Source: Actinomadura chibensis NBRC 106107
GTDB taxonomy: Bacteria > Actinomycetota > Actinomycetes > Streptosporangiales > Streptosporangiaceae
Direction of reading: 5' to 3'
Length of the DNA stretch: 64,000 nucleotides
Assembly: GCF_001552135.1 (NCBI RefSeq)
Contig: NZ_BCQP01000050.1
Coordinates: 1-64,000, forward strand
This document shows, in pieces, positions 53,761 through 61,800 of this stretch; positions within the stretch are counted from its first letter, which is position 1, and every line of letters starts with the position of its first letter. The position numbers and the translations under genes were made by a program. The notes beneath the pieces were generated by a model that was not told the DNA's origin, did not search any database, and saw only the letters and a list, made by a program, of their open reading frames with translations.

Positions 53761-54024
53761 CACCAGCGCGCCGCGGCCACCGACGCCGGAGACACCAGAT
53801 CGCTGGAGCATCTAGCCCTGCTGCGGGAGGAAGCCGGGGACCAGCAGGGCGTCGAACGACTTGTCGTCCCACCCCTCACCGACCCCGAGCCCCCGTCGGG
53901 CCGGTTCGCCTGGCAGGACGTCCACGCCGAAACCTGCGACGTCATCGTCACCGGCATGGTCGCGCTCGCCTCGCTCTCGAAGAATTCACTAAAGGGGTCT
54001 CATGGTGCAGGTCATCTGGTTTGA
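53761..54024 (+). pseudogene. Remnant of a repeat protein
   Basis: One frame reads HQRAAATDAGDTRSLEHLALL then REEAGDQQGVERLVV, then PSGRFAWQDVHAETCDVIVTGM and a stop at 54022. The AAxxAGDxxxLxxLAxLREEAGDxxGxERL pattern is the repeat unit of actinomycete TPR-like proteins. There is no start codon or upstream repeat, and no full gene. I read it as the decayed 3' part of a lost gene. Confidence 0.55.
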
Positions 54025-54230
54025 GGCGGTTCCCAGGCGGGTGGGAGGCCGAATCTGGCGAGCAGGTCGCAGTGAGGACGCCGAGGCCGAATACGCTGTC
54101 CCAGCGGACCGGGGGCCGTCGGGTGCGGGGCGGGGCAGCGGTAGCGGTGTGGGCGTTCGGGCCTGGGTCGGCGTTCTGCGGTCGGCGGAATGCATAGGAC
54201 CTGATGGCGGTGCCGACTTACGATGTGCGC
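54025..54230. other. Short gap before the PopR-like gene
   Basis: No gene. TACGAT at 54219-54224 lies six bases before the ATG at 54231, so that gene may be transcribed as a leaderless mRNA. Confidence 0.4.
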
Positions 54231-54596
54231 ATGGCCGAGACCGTTCGACCGCCCATGCCGACCGACGAGAAGCCGCACGAGCGGGCCGCCGCGCGCCGGG
54301 AGGCGGAGCCTTTGTGGCGCGACGCGCTCGGCCAGTGCCTGCGGCGTCGGCGCCTCGACCGCGGCGAGACGCTGGTCGAGACCGCCCGCCGCGCCGGGGT
54401 GTCGCCGCAGTACCTCTCCGAGATGGAGCGCGGCGTCAAGGAGCCGTCGAGCGAGATGATCGCCGCGGTCGCGGGCGCCCTGGAGACGACGCTCGCCGAC
54501 CTGGCGCTCGCGGTCGCGACGACCCTGCTGGCCGCGCCGACCGGAACCGCTCCGATGGGCGCGACCTGCCGGGCCGCCTACGCTCTGGCCGCATAG
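54231..54596 (+). CDS. XRE-family regulator, PopR/ClgR-like, with ALAA tail
   Basis: The 121-residue product starts at ATG 54231. An XRE helix-turn-helix covers ~30-90: LGQCLRRRRLDRGETLVETA, RRAGVSPQYLSEMERGVKEPSSEMIAAVAGAL. The YLSExERGxKExSSE pattern is that of ClgR and PopR, activators of clp genes in Streptomyces and corynebacteria. The C-terminus is RAAYALAA, close to the end of an ssrA degradation tag; PopR and ClgR are known to be ClpP substrates through C-terminal alanines. It is convergent with the clpP pair, eight bases away. I infer that it activates that pair and is destroyed by the housekeeping Clp protease. Confidence 0.85.
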   Translation: MAETVRPPMPTDEKPHERAAARREAEPLWRDALGQCLRRRRLDRGETLVETARRAGVSPQYLSEMERGVKEPSSEMIAAVAGALETTLADLALAVATTLLAAPTGTAPMGATCRAAYALAA

Positions 54597-54604
54597 AGCG
54601 GGTT

Positions 54605-55207
54605 CTACGCGGGCAAGGGCTGCTTTTCCTCGATCACCTGGTCGATGAGGCCGTAGTCCAGGGCCGTCTTCGCGGTGAACACGCGATCGCGGTCCGTGTC
54701 GGCGCGCAGCGTCGCGGTGTCCTGCCCGGTGTGCCGGGAAAGGATGTGCTCGATGTCCGCGCGCACGCGGACGACCTCGTCCGCCTGAAGGATGAGGTCG
54801 GGGATCGCGCCGCGACTCTGCCCGACCGGTTGGTGCAGGACGACGCGGGTGTGCGGCAGCGCGGCACGCTTGCCGGGAGCGCCCGCGGCGAGGAGCACGG
54901 CGCCGACGGCGACCGCCTGTCCCACGCAGGTCGTCGCGACCTGCGGGCGGATATAGCGCAACGTGTCATAAACGGCCAGCATCGCGCTCGGGTCGCCGCC
55001 TTCGCAGTTGATGTACAACTGGATGTCGCGGTCGGGGCTGTCGGCCTCCAGGTACAGCAACTGCGCGACGAGAGCGTTCGCGACTCCCGCGTCGATGGCG
55101 GTGCCGAGATAGATGATCCGCTCCGTCAGAAGGTGCGAATAGACGTCCATTATCCGTTCACCGCGAGGGTGCTGCGCGATGACGTTCGGAATCGTGTAAG
55201 AGCTCAT
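54605..55207 (-). CDS. clpP: ClpP-like protein lacking the catalytic serine
   Basis: The 200-residue product starts at ATG 55207, overlapping the upstream clpP stop by four bases. The ClpP fold is clear: MDVYSHLLTERIIYLG, LYLEADSPDRDIQLYIN, ALPHTRVVLHQPVG and a C-terminal TALDYGLIDQVIEE. The active-site segment that is normally GQAASMGA reads GQAVAVGA, so Ala100 replaces the nucleophile, and the usual SPGGS oxyanion loop reads CEGGD. His125 is kept, and an Asp (RADTDRD) is present. It should be proteolytically inert alone but could form a mixed ring with the upstream copy. Confidence 0.93.
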   Translation of the reverse strand: MSSYTIPNVIAQHPRGERIMDVYSHLLTERIIYLGTAIDAGVANALVAQLLYLEADSPDRDIQLYINCEGGDPSAMLAVYDTLRYIRPQVATTCVGQAVAVGAVLLAAGAPGKRAALPHTRVVLHQPVGQSRGAIPDLILQADEVVRVRADIEHILSRHTGQDTATLRADTDRDRVFTAKTALDYGLIDQVIEEKQPLPA

Positions 55208-55833
55208 CGGGCGGCTCCTTCGGAAGGGACTCCGAGTCCGATGGTGCGATGACTGGTCGGCACGACCTCGTCGAAGGCGCCGACGATCGCGTCGATGAAG
55301 CCGTATTCGAGAGCTTCCTGCGCCGTGTACCAGCGGTCGTGCAGGGAGTCCTCGAAGACGCGCTCGACGGGTTGTCCGGTGTCCTCGGCGATGAGCCCGA
55401 GGACGGTGTCGCGAGTGTGGCGCAGGTCGTTGGCCTGCAGTTCGATGTCGACGGCGGCCCCGGCGATTCCGGCGGAGCCCTGGTGCATCAGGACGCGGGC
55501 GTGCGGCATGGCGCGGCGCTTTCCACGGGTTCCGGACGACAGCAGAAACTGGCCGGCGCTGTAGGCGATGCCCAGCACCATCGTGGACACGTCGCACGGG
55601 ATGAGGCGCATGACGTCGCGAATGGCGAGCATCGACGGAACCGACCCGCCGGGGGAATGGATCCACAGCGCGATGTCGGTCGAGGAATCCTCCCTCGCCA
55701 GAGTGATCAGTTGCGTCGCCAGAAGCGTGCCGTTGTCGTCGTCGAGCGGGCCGTCCAGTACCAGGACGCGTTGCTGATAAAGCTCACGCCGCACTCGCTC
55801 GTTGAATACCGGGACCTTCTCCTCTTCGCTCAT
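55204..55833 (-). CDS. clpP: ClpP protease subunit with intact active site
   Basis: The 209-residue product starts at ATG 55833. Key features are IHSPGGSVPSMLAIRDVMRL, GIAYSAGQFLLSSG with the serine nucleophile S92, RAMPHARVLMHQGSAG with H117, and WYTAQEALEYGFIDAIV. It is the first gene of a two-gene clpP operon. Divergence from housekeeping ClpP1/P2 and the nearby PopR-like regulator point to the clpP3/clpP4 type of Streptomyces, which is induced when ClpP1P2 fails. The RBS is weak. Confidence 0.94.
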   Translation of the reverse strand: MSEEEKVPVFNERVRRELYQQRVLVLDGPLDDDNGTLLATQLITLAREDSSTDIALWIHSPGGSVPSMLAIRDVMRLIPCDVSTMVLGIAYSAGQFLLSSGTRGKRRAMPHARVLMHQGSAGIAGAAVDIELQANDLRHTRDTVLGLIAEDTGQPVERVFEDSLHDRWYTAQEALEYGFIDAIVGAFDEVVPTSHRTIGLGVPSEGAAR

Positions 55834-55920
55834 GCTTCAACTCTGCGTCGAGGCGCGCACCGGTCACGGCCAGATCCGCTGGCGGCAGATCTGCTCAGAG
55901 CAGCAGAGCCCCACGCCCCG

Positions 55921-56046
55921 TCAGGTGGTCGCCGCCGTCGAAAGCGTCTCGCGGTGCGCTCTGGCGACGGCCATCAACTCGTCGAGCGCGTCTCGTGCGC
56001 GTAAGTGGTCGGAGAGCCGGTCGAGTTCCTGCGTCATGCGCTCCAT
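55921..56046 (-). pseudogene. Small helical ORF or gene remnant upstream of clpP
   Basis: From an ATG at 56046 the frame gives 41 residues, MERMTQELDRLSDHL then RARDALDELMAVARAHRETL, amphipathic and protein-like. The frame stays open upstream for about 15 further residues without a good start. No RBS is obvious. It may be the 3' remnant of a lost gene or a very small real one. Confidence 0.4.
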
Positions 56047-56168
56047 CGCGACGTCGGCCTGCTTCTGGCTGGGCGCGTCGACGCAGGGCAATGGTGCGGC
56101 TGGTCAGGCCCTCAGCTGCGCCTCACCGCTTCCACGCCCTCGATCGCCGCCGCGGGGACGAGGGAGCG

Positions 56169-56344
56169 TGCGGCCGCACCGGGGCCGACATCGCGCCGGT
56201 GGCCGTCCTCGTAGCGTCCAGCGCCAGTGCCTTCGCCACCGGCGGGGCATCGTCGTGGACGGAGGCTGGACCGCTCAGGCGCTGCGCTCCGGAATCGCGA
56301 CGCGACCGGACCGTGCCGATGAGGAACGGCGGTTCGCCGCATAG
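56169..56344 (+). pseudogene. Frameshifted C-terminal remnant of a short-chain dehydrogenase
   Basis: One frame reads GRTGADIAPVAVLVASSASAF then ATGG; after a one-base shift near 56241-56247 the adjacent frame reads GIVVDGGWTAQAL. Together they match the end of SDR enzymes (…DIAxxVxFLASxxASFxTGxxxxVDGGWTA). No Rossmann N-terminus is present upstream, so only a fragment remains. Confidence 0.65.
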
Positions 56345-56555
56345 CCCGACTGGCCGTCTGCGGACGGTGAAGCGGTACCGCGCGCCGGGGGCCTCCGTCA
56401 CGTGCATGGCGCGGGACCAGGTGCTTCGGTCGAGCCGGGCGTCCGCCGTGCCCGCGGCCGTCCCTTGCCGGACCGCGGACGCGCGATGAACTGAGCCAGG
56501 AACAGGGCCGGTTGCCGTTGGCTCGACTGGTCGGGTTCGGCTACCGCCCCCGGAG
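56345..56555. other. Non-coding gap before the polyketide genes
   Basis: No protein-like frame, repeat or RNA seen. It separates the remnants from the minus-strand polyketide operon. Confidence 0.4.
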
Positions 56556-57332
56556 TCAGCCGAGTTCCCTGGTCGGTGAAGAGCAAGGAAGGAAGGTGGT
56601 GATCAGGTAGCAGAGGACGCCCATGGTCGCGAGACTAAGTGTGGAGGCGCCCTCGACCAGGAGGGCGGGAGCGGCGGAGTGCACCGCGGCGGCCAGTGGC
56701 CAGCAGACCAGGCCGTAAGCGGCGGCGTAGGCGCCCGCGGGCAGCGGTAGTAGCAGCAGCCTTCGGGGGCCGTGGAGGCGACCACCGAGCAGGAACTGGA
56801 GTGCTCCCGTGAGCAGGCCGGTCATGATGAACGCGGCAGGCCATGCGGGCGGGAGCCCGAAAATCTTGTAGGGCTGGTTTCCCTGATACGTGTAGAGGTG
56901 GAAGAGGTTGATGGCGCATTGTTCGAAGGCGAATTCGGTCGCGTAGAGCACTGCCGCCATTTTCCAGAACCGGGCCCGTGGCCAGTGGTTGGTGAGGGCG
57001 AGAAAGGCCAGGTATCCGGCTCCGGCGATATAGACCGGGAACGCGGTCGCCATATAGGGCGAGATCGTGACATCGAAGGCGCGGTAGTACACGGGGTGGT
57101 CGGTGGCCGGGGCGGTGTGCAGGCCGGCCAGCAGGCGCGCCTGGGCGTCGCTGAGCGTGGACGGTACCGCCCCCAGAAGCAAGATTCCCAGGTCGGGGCT
57201 GCGGCGCCGTCTCCATTCCCGTATGGCCCAGATGGTCAGAGCGGTCGTGGCGGCGGCGAAGGCGGCGACGACCAGGGCGTTGCCGATCTGCTGCTCGATG
57301 CTTCCGTGCAGCGGGCCGCTGGAGGGGGTCAT
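56556..57332 (-). CDS. Integral membrane protein in polyketide operon
   Basis: The 258-residue product starts at ATG 57332, with AGGAGCCCGCC upstream, overlapping the flavoenzyme stop by four bases. About six or seven hydrophobic helices are seen (ALVVAAFAAATTALTIWAI; MATAFPVYIAGAGYLAFLAL; WKMAAVLYATEFAFEQCAINLFHLY; and three or four more). A polar/charged cluster E..EQ..N..H lies within one helix. I do not recognise the family. Tight coupling to an epoxidase-like flavoenzyme suggests a pathway role, such as a membrane-bound cyclase or transport; that is inference. Confidence 0.8.
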   Translation of the reverse strand: MTPSSGPLHGSIEQQIGNALVVAAFAAATTALTIWAIREWRRRRSPDLGILLLGAVPSTLSDAQARLLAGLHTAPATDHPVYYRAFDVTISPYMATAFPVYIAGAGYLAFLALTNHWPRARFWKMAAVLYATEFAFEQCAINLFHLYTYQGNQPYKIFGLPPAWPAAFIMTGLLTGALQFLLGGRLHGPRRLLLLPLPAGAYAAAYGLVCWPLAAAVHSAAPALLVEGASTLSLATMGVLCYLITTFLPCSSPTRELG

Positions 57333-58699
57333 GGCGGGCTCCTGAACGCTGCGCGGCGCCGGTCGGCCCCGAAGAGCACGCACCGTGTCAGTACCGGCGG
57401 GGTGAGAAGGCGGGCCGGCCCGCGGGTGAGATGCATGACCTCCAGAAAGGCGGCTTGGACCGTGTCGCTGTGGGTCGCGGCGGCCAGCACGCGCTCCAGG
57501 TAGCGGCCTTGGATCCGCTGGCGGAGCCCCGGCCGCTCGCCGGCGGCGGCGCGCCAGCGCAGGTCGGCTGTCGTCGCGACCTGCCAGGCCGGCCGGTTGG
57601 CACGGGCGAGGAGCCGGTGATAGCGGAGGGAGAAACCGGTGGGGCGCGGGTCGGTGTCGAGGCACCGCGCCAGGAGCAGCGCCCCTGACGCGGCGGTGCT
57701 CATGCCCTGGGCGTAGAGGGGATTGAAAGTGCAGGCCGAATCGCCCAGGCAGATGAGGTTGCCGGGGTGGCGGGTGAGACGGTCCAGGTGGCGGCGGCGG
57801 TTGTCGGTGCCGGCGGTGACGGTCACCGGGGAGAGCGGTTCGGCGTCGGCGATGGCGTCGGCGATGGCGCCCGCGTGCAGGCTTTGGGCGAAGCCGACGA
57901 AGGCATCGTCGGCGTGGGTCGGCCGGTGCTCGCCGACGCCGAGGAGGGTGACCAGCCACCGGTCGTCTTCGATGGGCATGAGGACCGCACCGCGCGGATG
58001 GTCGGGCGCGCCGGGCTGCACGTAGCAGGCTCGCCATCCCATGTCCCTACCGGACGACCGGTACTGGCGGCTGGCATATCCCAGCCCGGAGGACACGATC
58101 GTGACGGGTGGCGCGGGAAGACCCGCCTCGTGCAACCAGTGGTCGATGCGCGAGCTCCTGCCGGTCGCGTCGACGACCAGGTCAGCGGGCACCTCGGTCA
58201 CGGTGTCGCCGCCGGGTTCCCTCGTCAGCACGGTTTCCACGGTTCGTCCGCGCAGCCGGAGTCCCTGGGCGCTGCGCCGCTGCCGCAGCTCGACGCGCGG
58301 GTGGGCGAGCACCCGCCGCCTGAGCAGCCATTCCAGGTGGGCGCGGCTGAGGCCGTAGGCGCGCAGGTTGGACGGGAACCGCCTGGCCCAGCCGTGGGAG
58401 TTGTGGATGGCGACCTGCGTGGCGAAGTCGCCGACGAGGAGTCCGCGGGCGGCGAGGTCGGCGGTGAAGCCGGGCAGGAGGGCGTCCATGGCCGCTTGGC
58501 CGCGGACGGCCAGGGCGTGGACGTGCGTCGCCTGCGGTACTCCGTGGCGGGTCACCGGTTCGTCGGGCAGGACGTCACGTTCGACCACGACGATGCGGGT
58601 GAAGTAGCCGGTCAGGGCCGCGGCGGCGAGCAGCCCGCCGATGCCCGCGCCCAGCACGACGGCCTGGTCGCGCGGGAGCGTGGCCGGGACGGTTCTCAT
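57329..58699 (-). CDS. FAD-dependent monooxygenase/epoxidase-like
   Basis: The 456-residue product starts at ATG 58699 (GGAG nine bases upstream); a longer frame to 58804 adds a Pro/Arg-rich tail I reject. The dinucleotide motif is VVLGAGIGGLLAAAAL, then VVVERDVLPDEPVTRHGVPQATHVHAL, which is typical of the group that includes polyether epoxidases (LasC/MonCI) and related flavoenzymes. The second FAD motif is ICLGDSACTFNPLYAQGMSTAASGALLLARCL. It probably oxidises the product of the adjacent polyketide synthase. It is translationally coupled to the membrane protein downstream. Confidence 0.88.
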   Translation of the reverse strand: MRTVPATLPRDQAVVLGAGIGGLLAAAALTGYFTRIVVVERDVLPDEPVTRHGVPQATHVHALAVRGQAAMDALLPGFTADLAARGLLVGDFATQVAIHNSHGWARRFPSNLRAYGLSRAHLEWLLRRRVLAHPRVELRQRRSAQGLRLRGRTVETVLTREPGGDTVTEVPADLVVDATGRSSRIDHWLHEAGLPAPPVTIVSSGLGYASRQYRSSGRDMGWRACYVQPGAPDHPRGAVLMPIEDDRWLVTLLGVGEHRPTHADDAFVGFAQSLHAGAIADAIADAEPLSPVTVTAGTDNRRRHLDRLTRHPGNLICLGDSACTFNPLYAQGMSTAASGALLLARCLDTDPRPTGFSLRYHRLLARANRPAWQVATTADLRWRAAAGERPGLRQRIQGRYLERVLAAATHSDTVQAAFLEVMHLTRGPARLLTPPVLTRCVLFGADRRRAAFRSPP

Positions 58700-58810
58700 C
58701 GCGGCGCTCCAGGGACTTGGAGGGCCTCGGCTGCGCCCAGGCGCTGCGGGAGCCGATCGGCCAGGCCCGCCGCGTTCTGGACAAGGCGTAGATGCTTGTG
58801 GCACCTCATG

Positions 58811-61800
58811 TCAGGACCCCGTCGTGTGAGGGTCGACGTCACCGGAGTCCAGTTGCCCGAGGATCCAGTCGGCGAGGCTCGCCGCGGTGGGTTTGACCCA
58901 GATCACCCCGGGTTTGATGTCGATCCCCAGCGCGCTCTGGAGGCGTTGTTGAAGTTGGATCGCGCCGAGCGAGTCGATGCCGAGCATGACCATGCTGGTG
59001 TGGGGCCCGACGTAGCGGGCGGTGCCGCCGAGAAGGTCACGGATCTCCCCGATGATGAGCCCCTCCACGATTCGGCGGCGTTCACCCTTGTCCTGCGTCG
59101 CGAGCACCCGCAGGCGCGCCGGGAATGTGGTTGTCGCGGGGGAAGGTCCTTCGCCGCACAGGGACGCGAGGAGGGTCGAGGAGCGCGTGGCCGGATAGGG
59201 CGCCGTCCATGCGTCCACGTCGAGGGCCGAGTAGGCGATCTGGTGGTGCCCTTCCTTCAGGATGCGTTCGAGTGCGTCCGCGCCGTCCTCGGGGGAGATC
59301 GTGACGAAGCCTCGTTGGGCGAGGTGCCGCCCTCGTCCGACCTGGCCCCAGGCGCCCCACTGGATCCCGGTGGCGGGCAGCCCCTCGGTGACGCGGTGCG
59401 CGACGAGGGCGTCGAGGTAGGCGTTGGCGGCGGCGTAGGCGCCTTGCCCCGGGGATCCGAGGAGGGAAGCGATGGACGAGTAGACGACGAAGAAGTCCAG
59501 GTTTGTCGTGCGGGTCGCCTGATGCAGGGCCCAGGCACCCTCGGCCTTCCCGCGCCATACCCGGCCGAGGAGTTCGTCGTCGAGATTGACCAGGGTGGCG
59601 TCCTCGACCACACCCGCCGCGTGGAGGACCCCGCGCAGCGGCAGCCCGCCCCGGGTCGCGACGTCCACCAGCCGATGGACGATCGCGGGGTCGGCGACGT
59701 CACCGGTGACGACCGGGAGTTCCGTACCGAAGGCGGCGCGCAGCCGGGCGAGTTCCTCGGCCGCCGGCTCCGCTGGTTCGCGGCGGCCGCAGACGACCAC
59801 GCGGCCGGCGCCCCGTTCGGCGAGGCGGCGCACGGCGAGGAGGCCGAGACCGCCCAGCCCGCCGCTGACCACGTAAGCGGCACCTTCCCGAACGGGATGG
59901 GGCAAGCCGGTCACGGTATCCGGTGCGCGGCCGGCCTTGACGCGGGCGACGGTACGGACGCCGTGCCGCCAGGCGATCTCGGTGATCGCGGGCGGGTCGC
60001 CGAGCAGGTCCGGCAGAACCGCTTCCAGCGGGGTCGCGGCGGCCACCTCCAGCGCGCTGGGCAGGAGGTCGGGGTGCTCGAACGCGGCGGCCCGGAGGAG
60101 GCCGCGGACACCCGCGGCGGCGAGCGGATCATCGCCTCGCCACATCACCCACAGCCGTGGCGGCTTCCGCCGAGCCGAGAGCTCCCGGAGCACGGCCAGC
60201 GTCCGGGCCACCGCGGAGCGGGCGGCCTGCGGGGTCGGGGCGACGTCCTCGCCGTCGAGGGCGATGACGACGTGGGTGGTGGGCGCGGCGGACCCGCCAT
60301 CCAGGGCGGCGCGGAGCCGGGCCGAGTCCAGCGGGGCGGCCGGGTGGACCAGGGTGGCGCTGCCGGCGGTCCGCACTCCGAGCAGTTCGGCAAGCCGCTC
60401 GGCCCACAGGCATCCCCGCGGATGGACGACCAACCATCGCTGGCCGGTCGAGACCGGCGCTCCGGCGGGTTCCTCTGGAACCCAGTCGAGGTGGTACAGC
60501 CGTGCGGTGTACCGCTCCTCGGCCGGGGTGATGTTGGTCAGGCGCAGGTCTCGGACCTCGGCGAGAACCGCGCCGTCACCGTCCACGAGGACCCCGGACG
60601 CGCGGCAGCCGAGATCGTCGGCCTCGTGCAGCCGGACGTGCGCGGTCTTGGTGCGCCCGGTGGGGCCGTGGACGATGATCTCCCCGCAATCCGAGACCAC
60701 GACGGGCCCCGGGCTGAGGGCACAGTGGTCCAGCCAGGCGGCCACGACGGTCTGCACCATCTCGTCGACCAGGGCCGGGTGTGCCAAGAACCGGGAGGCC
60801 GACACCCGAGCGCCGTCGGCGAGAGAGAGCCTGGCGACGGCCCGATCATGGTCGGGGCCGATCTGGATCCTGGAGAGCGCGGAGAAGGCGGGACCGTGGA
60901 ACACGTCATGGCGGCCGCGCAGGACCTGCTGAAGGGCCGCGAGCGGTGAATCGCTCCATTCCTCGTCCGGGCTGTGCAGGACGCCCGAACAAGGCGGCGC
61001 CTGGTTTACGGGATCGAGCGCCCGGACGGTGCCGTGTGCGTGCACGACACGACCGTCCTCGCCTCGGGTGAGGACTTGCCCGAGGGCGTGGTCCCCGGCG
61101 CGGACCAGCAGCGTCGTGACCCTGGGCTCCGGATCGAGGACCAGCGGCCTTTCGATCCGGAGATCGCCGAGCGCGACCGAGCGCGTCCCGAAGACCTCGG
61201 CGCCCGCCGCGAGCAGCATCTCGGCGAAGCCGGTGCCGGGCAGAACAGGGGTTCCCGCCACCCTGTGGTCACCCAGCCATGGCAGCGTCCGGGGACTGAC
61301 GGGGGTCTGCCACAGATGCCGGTCGGGATCCTCCGGGTCGGTCACAGAGCCGCCGAGCAGAGCGTGTTCACCGGCCGCGGGCAGCCGCGGCGCGACGAGG
61401 ACATGCGGCAGATGGTCGCCACCGTGGCGCGTGCGGTTCCAGGCCGTGCCGGGCAGCTCGGCGAGGTCGCCGTCGCCATAGCGACTGCCGAAGTCGATCC
61501 CGTCGCACCCGGCGGCGTGCGCGGTGGCCAAGTGATACAGGAACGTCTCCGGGTCGCCGACGCCCCGCCGGAGGGACCCCACCGCCACGACGTCATCGAG
61601 GCCCGCGGCGCGTGCGGTGTCCTGGACGGGACCGGTGGCGAGCGGATGGGGGGTGCACTCGATGAACAACCGGTGGCCGTCGGCGAGCGCGGCCTCGACC
61701 GCCCTTTGGAAATGAACCGTGTCGCGCTGGTTGCGAACCCAGTACGAGGCGTCCAGCGGACCGGGTTCCCGGGGATCGTCCCTGACGGTGGAGTAGAAGA

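Noticed and set aside
55208..55666. N-terminal extension of the second clpP upstream of 55207
   Set aside because: It is a shadow of the first clpP in another frame; the ATGA overlap at 55204-55207 marks the true start.
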